The notes under the pieces are model-generated. The model saw nothing but the letters and a program-made list of their open reading frames with translations, was not told the DNA's origin and searched no databases. From positions 1-11,997 of the forward strand of contig JAQTPO010000053.1 in assembly GCA_028712845.1 (NCBI GenBank): a stretch of 11,997 nucleotides of DNA. Direction: 5' to 3'. Shown piece by piece: positions 1-5,788 of this stretch; position 1 is the first letter of the stretch; each line of letters begins with the position of its first letter. A program made the translations under genes and the position numbers. The DNA is from Dehalococcoidales bacterium. GTDB taxonomy: Bacteria > Chloroflexota > Dehalococcoidia > Dehalococcoidales > Fen-1064.

Positions 1-62
1 TCATCTGTGGGCTTGGTGCTATCGCCGCTTTTGCAGCCGGTAAATTAAGTTTGAAGGGCTGA
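1..62 (+). CDS. C-terminal end of an unidentified protein (partial, cut by window start)
   Basis: An open frame enters from the left edge (first full codon at 3) and stops at TGA 60-62. Only 19 residues are visible: ICGLGAIAAFAAGKLSLKG. They are small and hydrophobic with a basic end, which would suit either a last membrane segment or the C-terminal helix of a soluble enzyme. No family can be named from this. It is followed by a promoter rather than by a closely spaced gene, so it probably belongs to a separate transcription unit from the hydratase genes downstream. The codon pattern and the clean stop are the only support for coding. Confidence 0.5.
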   Translation, partial: ICGLGAIAAFAAGKLSLKG

Positions 63-98
63 TGCTGGTAGCGAATCATTCAGTCAGGGTTTTCTGTG

Positions 99-128
99 TA
101 GTCAGTATCTTTATTTTTATGCTATAAT
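99..128 (+). promoter_or_regulatory. Sigma70-type promoter for the hydratase/CoA-transferase operon
   Basis: There is a perfect -10 box TATAAT at 123-128, preceded by TG with one spacer base, which makes it an extended -10. A -35-like TAGTCA (4 of 6 to consensus) lies at 99-104 with an 18-nt spacer. The predicted start of transcription is near 135, leaving a leader of about 35 nt that carries the AGGAGG ribosome site at 160-165 just before the ATG at 171. The -35 is weak, but the extended -10 would compensate. Confidence 0.6.
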
Positions 129-170
129 TTCACCATACTACGTTTGATTTACAAAGAAGAGGAGGGATAA

Positions 171-638
171 ATGGCAAAAGAGTCGATGTTGACAGATGAG
201 ATGAAGAAACTAATTGGAGTGGAGTCCGAGCCATCCGTCTTTGAGATTGAAAAAGAGCCAATCAGAAGATGGGCGGATGCTATCGGGGATGCTAATTTGC
301 TTTACCATGATGAGGCGTATGCTAAGAAGTGCGGTTACAGGAGCATAATTGCCCCTCCCGGTTTTATGGCTAATTACGCATTTCCGGTGAAACATGGCGC
401 AGGTGTAAAATTGCCTCCCGTGGGCGACAAAGTGCGTGGTCTCAATGGCGGCAATGAATTTGAATTCCTCAAACCAATACAGGCGGGCGATACTATCACC
501 GAAACCAGTAAAGTTATCAATATGTATGAACGAGAAGGCAAACTGGGCATAATGCTCTTTATCATCGTTGAAGACACTTTCAAGAATCAGAAAGGTGAGA
601 CAGTAGCCAAAGCCCGTCATACCGGTATCAGGTACTAA
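171..638 (+). CDS. HadA-like MaoC/FAS1-type hot-dog dehydratase subunit
   Basis: This 155-residue protein has the single hot-dog fold of the MaoC N-terminal/FAS1-like dehydratase family. In that family it would be one subunit of a heterodimeric (R)-specific hydratase/dehydratase that acts on enoyl- or 3-hydroxyacyl thioesters in the cytoplasm. The family signature is seen around residues 35-65: WADAIGDANLLYHDEAYA, then GYRSIIAPPGF. In active hydratases this stretch reads G-D-x-N-P-x-H-x-D. Here the catalytic His position is Tyr and a His sits one place later, as in non-catalytic HadA-type partners. The ATG at 171 follows AGGAGG by 5 nt. The next gene starts 25 nt downstream and encodes a subunit with the catalytic residues intact, so the two very likely pair. 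The native substrate cannot be read from the sequence. Confidence 0.85.
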   Translation: MAKESMLTDEMKKLIGVESEPSVFEIEKEPIRRWADAIGDANLLYHDEAYAKKCGYRSIIAPPGFMANYAFPVKHGAGVKLPPVGDKVRGLNGGNEFEFLKPIQAGDTITETSKVINMYEREGKLGIMLFIIVEDTFKNQKGETVAKARHTGIRY

Positions 639-663
639 GATTAGAGCGGAAAGGAGAATAAAA

Positions 664-1095
664 GTGACGAAACAGGTTTATTGGGAAGAAATCGAAATCG
701 GCAATGAGGTAACTCCTCTGGTGAAGAAACCGACCACACAACAGTTGGTGAAATGGGCAGGAGCCTCCGGGGATTTCTACCAGATTCATTATGATAAGGA
801 TTATGCCCTCGGAAATCAACTACCGGGTTGCATTGTTCATGGCGCTTTAAAAGGCTCATGGTTGGGACAATTACTGGGTGACTGGGTGGGTGAAAAGGGT
901 AAAGTCCTTTCATATGGTTGTAGTTACCGCAGTATGGATGTCCCGGGTGATACACTCACCTGCAAGGGCAAAGTGACCAAGAAATATATTGAAGGTAAAG
1001 AACACCGCATCGAGGCTGAAATCTGGGTGGAAAATGGTAAGGGAGAAAAGACAACTCCCGGAACCGGTGTGGTTATCTTGCCGTCCAAAAAGTGA
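664..1095 (+). CDS. HadB-like MaoC-domain hydratase subunit (catalytic)
   Basis: This 143-residue hot-dog protein of the MaoC/R-hydratase family would be the catalytic half of a hydratase pair with the upstream gene, adding or removing water across the double bond of an acyl thioester. The hydratase motif is nearly canonical: WAGASGDFYQIHYDKDYA around residues 31-48, supplying the Asp/His dyad, followed by the IVHG segment that ends the overhanging loop. Length fits single-domain HadB-type subunits. The start is GTG at 664, behind AAAGGAGA with suitable spacing; no in-frame ATG nearby fits better. It sits 25 nt after the HadA-like gene in the same operon. The Asn-Pro of the classic motif is replaced by Phe-Tyr, which may widen or shift substrate choice. 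After its stop comes a 215-nt gap before the CoA-transferase genes. Confidence 0.87.
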   Translation: MTKQVYWEEIEIGNEVTPLVKKPTTQQLVKWAGASGDFYQIHYDKDYALGNQLPGCIVHGALKGSWLGQLLGDWVGEKGKVLSYGCSYRSMDVPGDTLTCKGKVTKKYIEGKEHRIEAEIWVENGKGEKTTPGTGVVILPSKK

Positions 1096-1128
1096 ATCCT
1101 ATTTTCCCGAATAATCAGATAGATATTG

Positions 1129-1166
1129 ATGAGCATTGGGCTTCGAAAAAATAGTTCAATGCTCAT
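1129..1166 (+). repeat. Perfect 10-bp inverted repeat between hydratase and CoA-transferase genes
   Basis: ATGAGCATTG (1129-1138) is matched by its exact reverse complement CAATGCTCAT (1157-1166) across an 18-nt loop. In RNA it would form a stem of moderate stability. No T-run follows, so it is not a standard intrinsic terminator. It could be an RNA processing or stabilising hairpin between the two gene pairs, or a protein-binding site. The rest of the 1096-1310 gap shows no convincing promoter; TTGATA at 1204-1209 has only a poor -10 partner. Confidence 0.45.
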
Positions 1167-1294
1167 TGTTAAACAGCGCTGGGCATATCGGGTCATCGAT
1201 TATTTGATAAAAGATGGGCAAAGATTAGAAAGTAGGCTGCATTCCTCAAAAGAGTCTCCAGTCTTTAATCTGCAAAGTGAAAAAGAGAACAAGA

Positions 1295-1301
1295 GGGGAG
1301 G
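1295..1301 (+). promoter_or_regulatory. Ribosome binding site that fixes a TTG start
   Basis: GGGGAGG ends 9 nt before the TTG at 1311. It is the only strong Shine-Dalgarno match near the 5' end of the CoA-transferase alpha gene, and no ATG or GTG is placed to use it. It therefore supports TTG as the start codon. Confidence 0.6.
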
Positions 1302-1310
1302 AATACTACT

Positions 1311-2009
1311 TTGAATAAGGTATATCCGAATGTAGATGGAGCAGTAGCGGACATCCCGGACGGAGCTTCCATTGCAATAGCAGGGTTTTTCACTGCAGGT
1401 ACCCCGGTACCGCTGATTCAAGCGCTGGCAAGACGAAAAGTCAAGAATCTTACCATAATATGCCAGCAGATGGGACCAGGAAACAGCGCGGTTGATGAAC
1501 TGGTTTTAAATAAACAGGTAAAGAAAGCCATCTGCAATTATCCCTTTTATCGCTCAGTTAAAATGGGTGTACAGTCTCCTTTCGAGCAAGCCGTCCGTGT
1601 TGGAGAAATCGAACTTGAGGTTTACCCAATGGGGACATTTATTGAGAAGCTCCGGGCAGGCGGTGCTGGTATTGCAGGGTTCTATACTCCTACAGGAGTA
1701 GGCACGATAGTGGAGACGGGAAAAGAAAAAAGGCGCTTTGGTAATCGTGAATACCTACTAGAAGTTGCTCTCAAACCATCTCACGCTTTTGTTTATGCTT
1801 ATAAAGGTGATAGTATGGGCAATCTCGTTTGCCGCAAAACAGCCAGAAACTACAATCCAGAAATGGCATCGGCAGCAAGTATCACGATTGCCGCTGTTGA
1901 GAATCTTGTAGAGCCTGGAGAATTGGAACCGGACATGATTCACATTCCAGGTATCTATGTGCAGAGAATTGTGAAGGTTAATAGACCGAGTTATATTCCG
2001 GGCATCTGA
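1311..2009 (+). CDS. Family I CoA-transferase, alpha subunit (3-oxoacid type)
   Basis: At 232 residues it has the length and fold pattern of the A subunit of two-subunit CoA-transferases (AtoD/ScoA/PcaI type), which with a B subunit move CoA between an acyl-CoA and a free acid. The N-terminal CoA-transferase signature is seen near residues 21-31 as IAIAGFFTAGTP; the usual Gly-Gly-Phe is Ala-Gly-Phe here. The glycine-rich GAGIAGFYTPTGVGT segment near residue 120 is very typical of the family. The C-terminal region has the expected PDMIHIPGIYVQRIVKV ending. The start is TTG, set by GGGGAGG upstream. The beta gene follows 23 nt after the stop. Placement behind a hydratase pair suggests activation or recycling of the acid that feeds the hydratase, but the acid is unknown. 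Confidence 0.9.
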   Translation: MNKVYPNVDGAVADIPDGASIAIAGFFTAGTPVPLIQALARRKVKNLTIICQQMGPGNSAVDELVLNKQVKKAICNYPFYRSVKMGVQSPFEQAVRVGEIELEVYPMGTFIEKLRAGGAGIAGFYTPTGVGTIVETGKEKRRFGNREYLLEVALKPSHAFVYAYKGDSMGNLVCRKTARNYNPEMASAASITIAAVENLVEPGELEPDMIHIPGIYVQRIVKVNRPSYIPGI

Positions 2010-2032
2010 ATAGCTTCGCAGCGAGGCAGGGA

Positions 2033-2722
2033 ATGGCTGATAAAATTAAAAAGTTGAATGGTATATCACGTGAATTGATGGCGTTAAGAGTAGCCAGTGA
2101 GTTGGAAGACGGAACATATGTGAATCTGGGCATAGGTATTCCCACATTGGTTTCTGACTGGATTGAAGGGCGTGATATTGTCTTGCAGGCGGAAATTGGT
2201 ATGTTGAATACCGGTCCCTTGGCTTCACCTGACAAGGTGGACCAAGACCTTATCAATGCAAGTTGCCAGGCAGTAATTGAACTCCCCGGAACCTGTTATT
2301 TTTCAGACTGTGAATCTATGGCAATGATTCGTGGTGGATATATGGATGTTGCCGTTCTTGGCGCTCTACAGGTTTCGGAGAAGGGTGATATAGCTGGCTG
2401 GAATAATCCGACCCGCCGTTTACCGCCTCATCTCGGCAATATCGGTGGTTCTATGGATCTGGCAGTGGGCGCTAGAAAGGTGATTGCAGTATTGATGCAT
2501 ACTGATAATGATAGGGAACCTAAGATTCTCAAAAAATGCACTTATCCGCTTACTGCCACGGGTGTGGTTAAGCTAATTGTGACTGATTTAGCGGTTATTG
2601 AAGTAACTCCGGAAGGGCTCCTATTACGAGAAGTGGCGCCGGGAATAACTACAGAAGATGTCCAGTCTGTCACTGAACCACGCTTGATAATTAGCCCCAA
2701 TCTTCGTGAGATGGCATTGTAA
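2033..2722 (+). CDS. Family I CoA-transferase, beta subunit (catalytic Glu)
   Basis: This 229-residue B subunit (AtoA/ScoB/PcaJ type) is the partner of the preceding alpha gene. Expected segments are present: NLGIGIPTLV near 31-40, the active-site region near 51-60, and GGYMDVAVLGALQV with GDIAGWNNP in the middle. In the family the thioester-forming Glu lies in S-E-N-G. Here the local sequence is LQAEIGMLNTG, so Glu54 is kept but its neighbours are Ala and Ile instead of Ser and Asn. The gene is otherwise complete and conserved, so activity is likely, possibly with altered acid specificity. A GAGG-containing site precedes the ATG at 2033. It is the last gene of the + strand operon and converges with plsY, 22 nt apart. 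Confidence 0.9.
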   Translation: MADKIKKLNGISRELMALRVASELEDGTYVNLGIGIPTLVSDWIEGRDIVLQAEIGMLNTGPLASPDKVDQDLINASCQAVIELPGTCYFSDCESMAMIRGGYMDVAVLGALQVSEKGDIAGWNNPTRRLPPHLGNIGGSMDLAVGARKVIAVLMHTDNDREPKILKKCTYPLTATGVVKLIVTDLAVIEVTPEGLLLREVAPGITTEDVQSVTEPRLIISPNLREMAL

Positions 2723-2744
2723 AAAACATTTCTCGCTTACCGGT

Positions 2745-3371
2745 CTAGAATCTGTCTTTCAGATTTTTACGCTGCACTGCGTGACGCAAATTCCCTGCTT
2801 TGCGGTAGATTTCTTTCAATCTCGGGATATATCTGATGAAAGGTATTGCTACCACTATCGCTGAAAAAACTATCCATTCCCATCTATCATAGTGAAGCCA
2901 TGCGGAAAATGGGAAACTGAGCAATCCGATGCCGTAACTGAGAGTTGGGAAGCGGGTAATCAGCAATAGCAATGCAAAAACCCCCAGCCCTACAAGGAAG
3001 CCGAAAGGAAACATTACATAACAGAGTACGCCGACGGCAGTTGCCCCGCCTTTTCCGCCGCGGAATTTGAGGAACACCGGAAAATTATGTCCCAGTATAA
3101 CTACTATACCGGTTGCGTAATATGCCAGCTCCGGGATATTGAGGATGTTGGCGATAAACATAGCGATGACACCTTTGCCGATGTCTATTGCCAGCACTAG
3201 TACGCCCCACCAGAAACTGACATTGTAAATGACATTCATTGCCCCCATATTTTTGCTACCGACTTCTCGTATGTCAGTGCCTTTTCTGAATTTGCCGATG
3301 ATATAGGCAGTCGGGATAGACCCTAAGAGATAAGCGCAAATCAAAGTGATAGCAATCAGTAATCCAGTCAC
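2745..3371 (-). CDS. plsY: Glycerol-3-phosphate acyltransferase PlsY
   Basis: PlsY is the inner-membrane enzyme that transfers an acyl group from acyl-phosphate to glycerol-3-phosphate, giving lysophosphatidate, the first step of bacterial phospholipid synthesis. The 208-residue product has the expected multiple membrane spans, beginning with an N-terminal one. The three conserved cytoplasmic motifs are visible: GSIPTAYIIGK with VGSKNMGAMNV near residues 17-47 (usually GSGNxGATN; Lys and Met-Gly-Ala-Met differ here), GHNFPVFLKFRGGKGGAT near 94-111 for glycerol-3-phosphate/phosphate binding, and a degenerate IPRLKEIYRKAG near 183-194. The start is GTG at 3371 behind AAGGAG. It reads leftwards towards the CoA-transferase operon and probably has its own promoter, since the gap to the next gene upstream is 230 nt. 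Confidence 0.95.
   Translation of the reverse strand: MTGLLIAITLICAYLLGSIPTAYIIGKFRKGTDIREVGSKNMGAMNVIYNVSFWWGVLVLAIDIGKGVIAMFIANILNIPELAYYATGIVVILGHNFPVFLKFRGGKGGATAVGVLCYVMFPFGFLVGLGVFALLLLITRFPTLSYGIGLLSFPFSAWLHYDRWEWIVFSAIVVAIPFIRYIPRLKEIYRKAGNLRHAVQRKNLKDRF
2747..2768 (+). terminator. Weak hairpin terminator candidate for the CoA-transferase operon
   Basis: AATCTG (2749-2754) pairs with CAGATT (2760-2765) over a 5-nt loop. The stem can extend by one wobble and one A-T pair at the base and is followed by a short T-run. It lies 26 nt past the beta-subunit stop and inside the 3' end of the convergent plsY. The stem is AT-rich and the T-run partly pairs within it, so strength would be modest. 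Confidence 0.25.
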
Positions 3372-3409
3372 AGGCGTCTCCTTCTTTACAAAAATTGTCT
3401 CGTTGATTG

Positions 3410-3439
3410 AGAATAGAACATTATCTGTTTATCTGTCAA
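3410..3439 (-). promoter_or_regulatory. Candidate promoter for plsY
   Basis: On the - strand there is a perfect -35 TTGACA (3434-3439), then an 18-nt spacer and a -10-like TATTCT (3410-3415, 4 of 6). The predicted transcript start is near 3403, about 30 nt before the GTG, leaving room for the ribosome site. The rest of the 3372-3601 gap shows nothing else I can support. Confidence 0.5.
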
Positions 3440-3601
3440 TAATGAATGTGGCGGGGTTTGTAATGATATTGGTTTTTAACTTGCGGCTTAAACTATCGGG
3501 TGGTTTTATCGTTGTCATCACGTATATTAATTCCTCAGAAGATTAGAGAAATTATTTAGAGAGGAATAGGGGGTTATCTTATGGTGGGGTGTCAAAAAGT
3601 C

Positions 3602-5029
3602 TCAGGCTCTGGTCTGATTCCAATTAATGGCGAGAGCTATAGCTCTACCTGCCTGACGTAGAGAATGGAAGACAGGTAAGCCTGCTTTCACGAAGGCTTC
3701 CTGAGCGGTCAAGAACTCCTTCATACCAGTCATATCTAGCGGTGGACGTAATACGAGTAGAATTGGTTTTCCTGTTGCCTTAGTTGTCTGAGTCATCGCC
3801 TTTATTGTCGGCTGGAGAAATTCCACAGTTGAGAACCTATCTCCTCCCCAATTACCGATAGGATGGAATCCGAGGTGATAAATGAGCGTATTAATTTCCG
3901 GTACACGGCTGACAACTTGCAGAGTAGAGGCAATTGCCTCAGGAGTCGCCAGCGTGGAAGCATCTATCGGATTGGTGAGAATGCTGCCTGCCAGTGGAAG
4001 ATACTTCAATAGTTCTGCTATCACAGTTGAAGAGAGAGGTGGTAAGTGCAGACCTGCCTTCTCCATTTCATCGCTGGCGAGGACGCTGGGCCCTCCCCCT
4101 CCACCCAGAATAGCGATGCCTTTACCCTGTGGCAGTGGGTTTACAAAGCGAAGTGTGACCAATACATCAACCAGCTCGTCGATATCATCTACGCGGATAG
4201 TATGCATCTGCCGACACACAGTCTCAAAGACCGCCACGGAACTGGTGAGACTGGCAGTATGCCCTTGTGCAGCTCTTTTACCTGCTTCGGTGGTACCACC
4301 CTTATAAACTATGACAGGTTTTCTTGAAGACGCTTTCCTGAGTGCTTGAATAAAACGTCTGCCATCTTTGGCGCCTTCGATATAGAAAGCGATGATTGTT
4401 GTCTCCGGGTCTTGAGCAAAGTATTCCAGCAGTTCGGCTTCATCGATGTCCAACGAATTGCCGTAACTGACAATTTTACTGAAACGCAGTCCTCTTGCAT
4501 CGCCATAGGCTGGCAGATTGCTGGCATGTCCACCACTCTGAGAAATAAAAGCGATAGGCCCGGGTTCAGTGGGTGATGGACTCGAGGTGATAAGATGACT
4601 TTTGGGGACGAAGATGCCGGTGCAATTGGGACCGATGATGCGGAAACCACCTTTCCGGGCTTTTTCCAGCATGGCTTTTTCCAGTTCGGCTCTTTCTTTG
4701 ACGCCGCTCTCCCTAAAACCGGCAGTGAAAAAATGTACCGAACGCACACCTTTGGCTGCGCAATCATCCAGTAATGATAATACCGACTCGGCAGGGATAC
4801 CGACAATAACATGGTCAACTATCCCAGGAACTGCTTGCACACTGGGATAGCAGGGAAGTCCCATAACCTCCGTATATTTGGGATTAATGGGATATATAGC
4901 TGGGAATCCACCCCTCTTTAGGGATAATAGTATATTGGCTACATAGTTTCTCCCACTCGGGGAAACACCTACGAGGGCAACACCACGCGGCGAGAATATT
5001 TCGTCAAGGGTCGGCATTCTATCGTTCAT
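3602..5029 (-). CDS. Acyl-CoA synthetase (NDP-forming), alpha-subunit type
   Basis: This protein belongs to the ADP-forming acetyl/acyl-CoA synthetase family, which interconverts acyl-CoA + ADP + Pi with acid + ATP + CoA through a phosphohistidine. It has an N-terminal CoA-binding Rossmann domain (IFSPRGVALVGVSPSGRN; later RIIGPNCTGIF), then succinyl-CoA-ligase-like domains (IAFISQSGGHAS; SYGNSLDIDEAELLEYF). A GHTASL segment carries the expected catalytic His, residue 257 from this start. It is 475 residues long and ends after the third domain, so the ATP-grasp (beta) half is missing and must be encoded elsewhere. A TTG start at 5065 would add 12 residues but has no ribosome site and falls in the -35 box of the best promoter. 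ATG at 5029 is preferred; ATG at 5017 is also possible. The family is sure, the acid is not. Confidence 0.88.
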   Translation of the reverse strand: MNDRMPTLDEIFSPRGVALVGVSPSGRNYVANILLSLKRGGFPAIYPINPKYTEVMGLPCYPSVQAVPGIVDHVIVGIPAESVLSLLDDCAAKGVRSVHFFTAGFRESGVKERAELEKAMLEKARKGGFRIIGPNCTGIFVPKSHLITSSPSPTEPGPIAFISQSGGHASNLPAYGDARGLRFSKIVSYGNSLDIDEAELLEYFAQDPETTIIAFYIEGAKDGRRFIQALRKASSRKPVIVYKGGTTEAGKRAAQGHTASLTSSVAVFETVCRQMHTIRVDDIDELVDVLVTLRFVNPLPQGKGIAILGGGGGPSVLASDEMEKAGLHLPPLSSTVIAELLKYLPLAGSILTNPIDASTLATPEAIASTLQVVSRVPEINTLIYHLGFHPIGNWGGDRFSTVEFLQPTIKAMTQTTKATGKPILLVLRPPLDMTGMKEFLTAQEAFVKAGLPVFHSLRQAGRAIALAINWNQTRA

Positions 5030-5036
5030 AGAATCA

Positions 5037-5065
5037 ATAATAACAGTTGCCGAATTTGAAGGCAA
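5037..5065 (-). promoter_or_regulatory. Promoter for the acyl-CoA synthetase gene, apparently leaderless
   Basis: On the - strand TTGCCT (5060-5065) is followed after exactly 17 nt by TATTAT (5037-5042), which is preceded by TG plus one base (extended -10). The expected transcript start is 5029-5030, on the ATG at 5029. No Shine-Dalgarno sequence precedes any candidate start, which agrees with a leaderless message. Confidence 0.5.
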
Positions 5066-5102
5066 ATAGACGTATGATGAGGGTTGATATCGTCAACGCG
5101 GC

Positions 5103-5786
5103 TTAAATTGGGGTGACGAACTTGTAGCCTTCACCGTAATCGGTCAATATGATACGTGGCGGATTATCCTTCAGTTTGTTTCTAAGGCGGCGTATGTAAG
5201 TTCTCAGTTCGTCAGTATCTGATTGTTCTTTGCCCCAAACCTGAGCGGCTATTTTATCGCCGGTTAAAGTATCCTCAGGATTTTCCATCAAGATATAGAG
5301 TAACTTAGCTTCAGTAGGCGTCAGTTTGCTTTTCTTGTCTCTAAGGCTGACCTCATTATTTGTCAGGTCGAGGGTAAGTTTACCGCGGACAACGATTGGT
5401 TTTTCATTAACGGTCTTGATGCCTGTCGTGCGGCGAAGCACTGCATTAACTCGAGCCACAAGGTCTCTGGGTTTGAATGGTTTTACGATATAGTCGTCTG
5501 CTCCGATTTCTAATCCCCGTGTCTGGTCTTCGTCTTTACCCCGGACGGTGAGGATAATAGTCGGCACATCCGAGAAAGTGCGGACTTCCTGTAGGACTCT
5601 AAAACCATCAAAATCCGGTAGATTTATATCCAGGATTACAATATCGACAGGAGAAGCTCTTAACATTTCTATGCCACGGGCGCCTTCGGCGGCAACGGAC
5701 ACTTCCGTTTCGGGCCAGCGGAGTTGCAGACAGAGTGCCACCGCTTCTACTATTTCAGGGCTATCTTCTATGATTAGTACTTTCAT
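5103..5786 (-). CDS. OmpR/PhoB-family response regulator
   Basis: This 227-residue DNA-binding response regulator is the likely target of the kinase encoded just upstream. The receiver domain (about 1-120) has the acidic pair Glu7-Asp8, the phospho-acceptor Asp53 in ILDINLPDFDGF, Thr80 and the conserved Lys102 in the VKPF segment. A winged-helix Trans_reg_C domain fills about 130-227, with the LTPTEAKLL and LRTYIRRLRNKL stretches typical of OmpR/PhoB effectors. The ATG at 5786 lies 2 nt after the kinase stop, and its AAGGAGATT ribosome site overlaps the kinase stop codon, so the two are translationally linked. Nothing in the window identifies the genes it binds; the adjacent ligase/thiF cluster is the natural guess. 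Confidence 0.94.
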   Translation of the reverse strand: MKVLIIEDSPEIVEAVALCLQLRWPETEVSVAAEGARGIEMLRASPVDIVILDINLPDFDGFRVLQEVRTFSDVPTIILTVRGKDEDQTRGLEIGADDYIVKPFKPRDLVARVNAVLRRTTGIKTVNEKPIVVRGKLTLDLTNNEVSLRDKKSKLTPTEAKLLYILMENPEDTLTGDKIAAQVWGKEQSDTDELRTYIRRLRNKLKDNPPRIILTDYGEGYKFVTPI

Positions 5787-5788
5787 TG

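Noticed and set aside
1126..1314. A 62-codon + strand frame ahead of the CoA-transferase alpha gene
   Set aside because: It has no ribosome site, contains the inverted repeat, shows no recognisable protein pattern and overlaps the TTG start of a well-supported gene.
3581..3660. A small + strand frame at ATG 3581 behind a GAGG site
   Set aside because: It is 26 codons long, mostly antisense to the 3' end of the synthetase gene, with no protein signature.
4309..4818. A 169-codon - strand frame inside the acyl-CoA synthetase gene
   Set aside because: It lies in another frame of a gene with clear family motifs, and its composition looks like a shadow.
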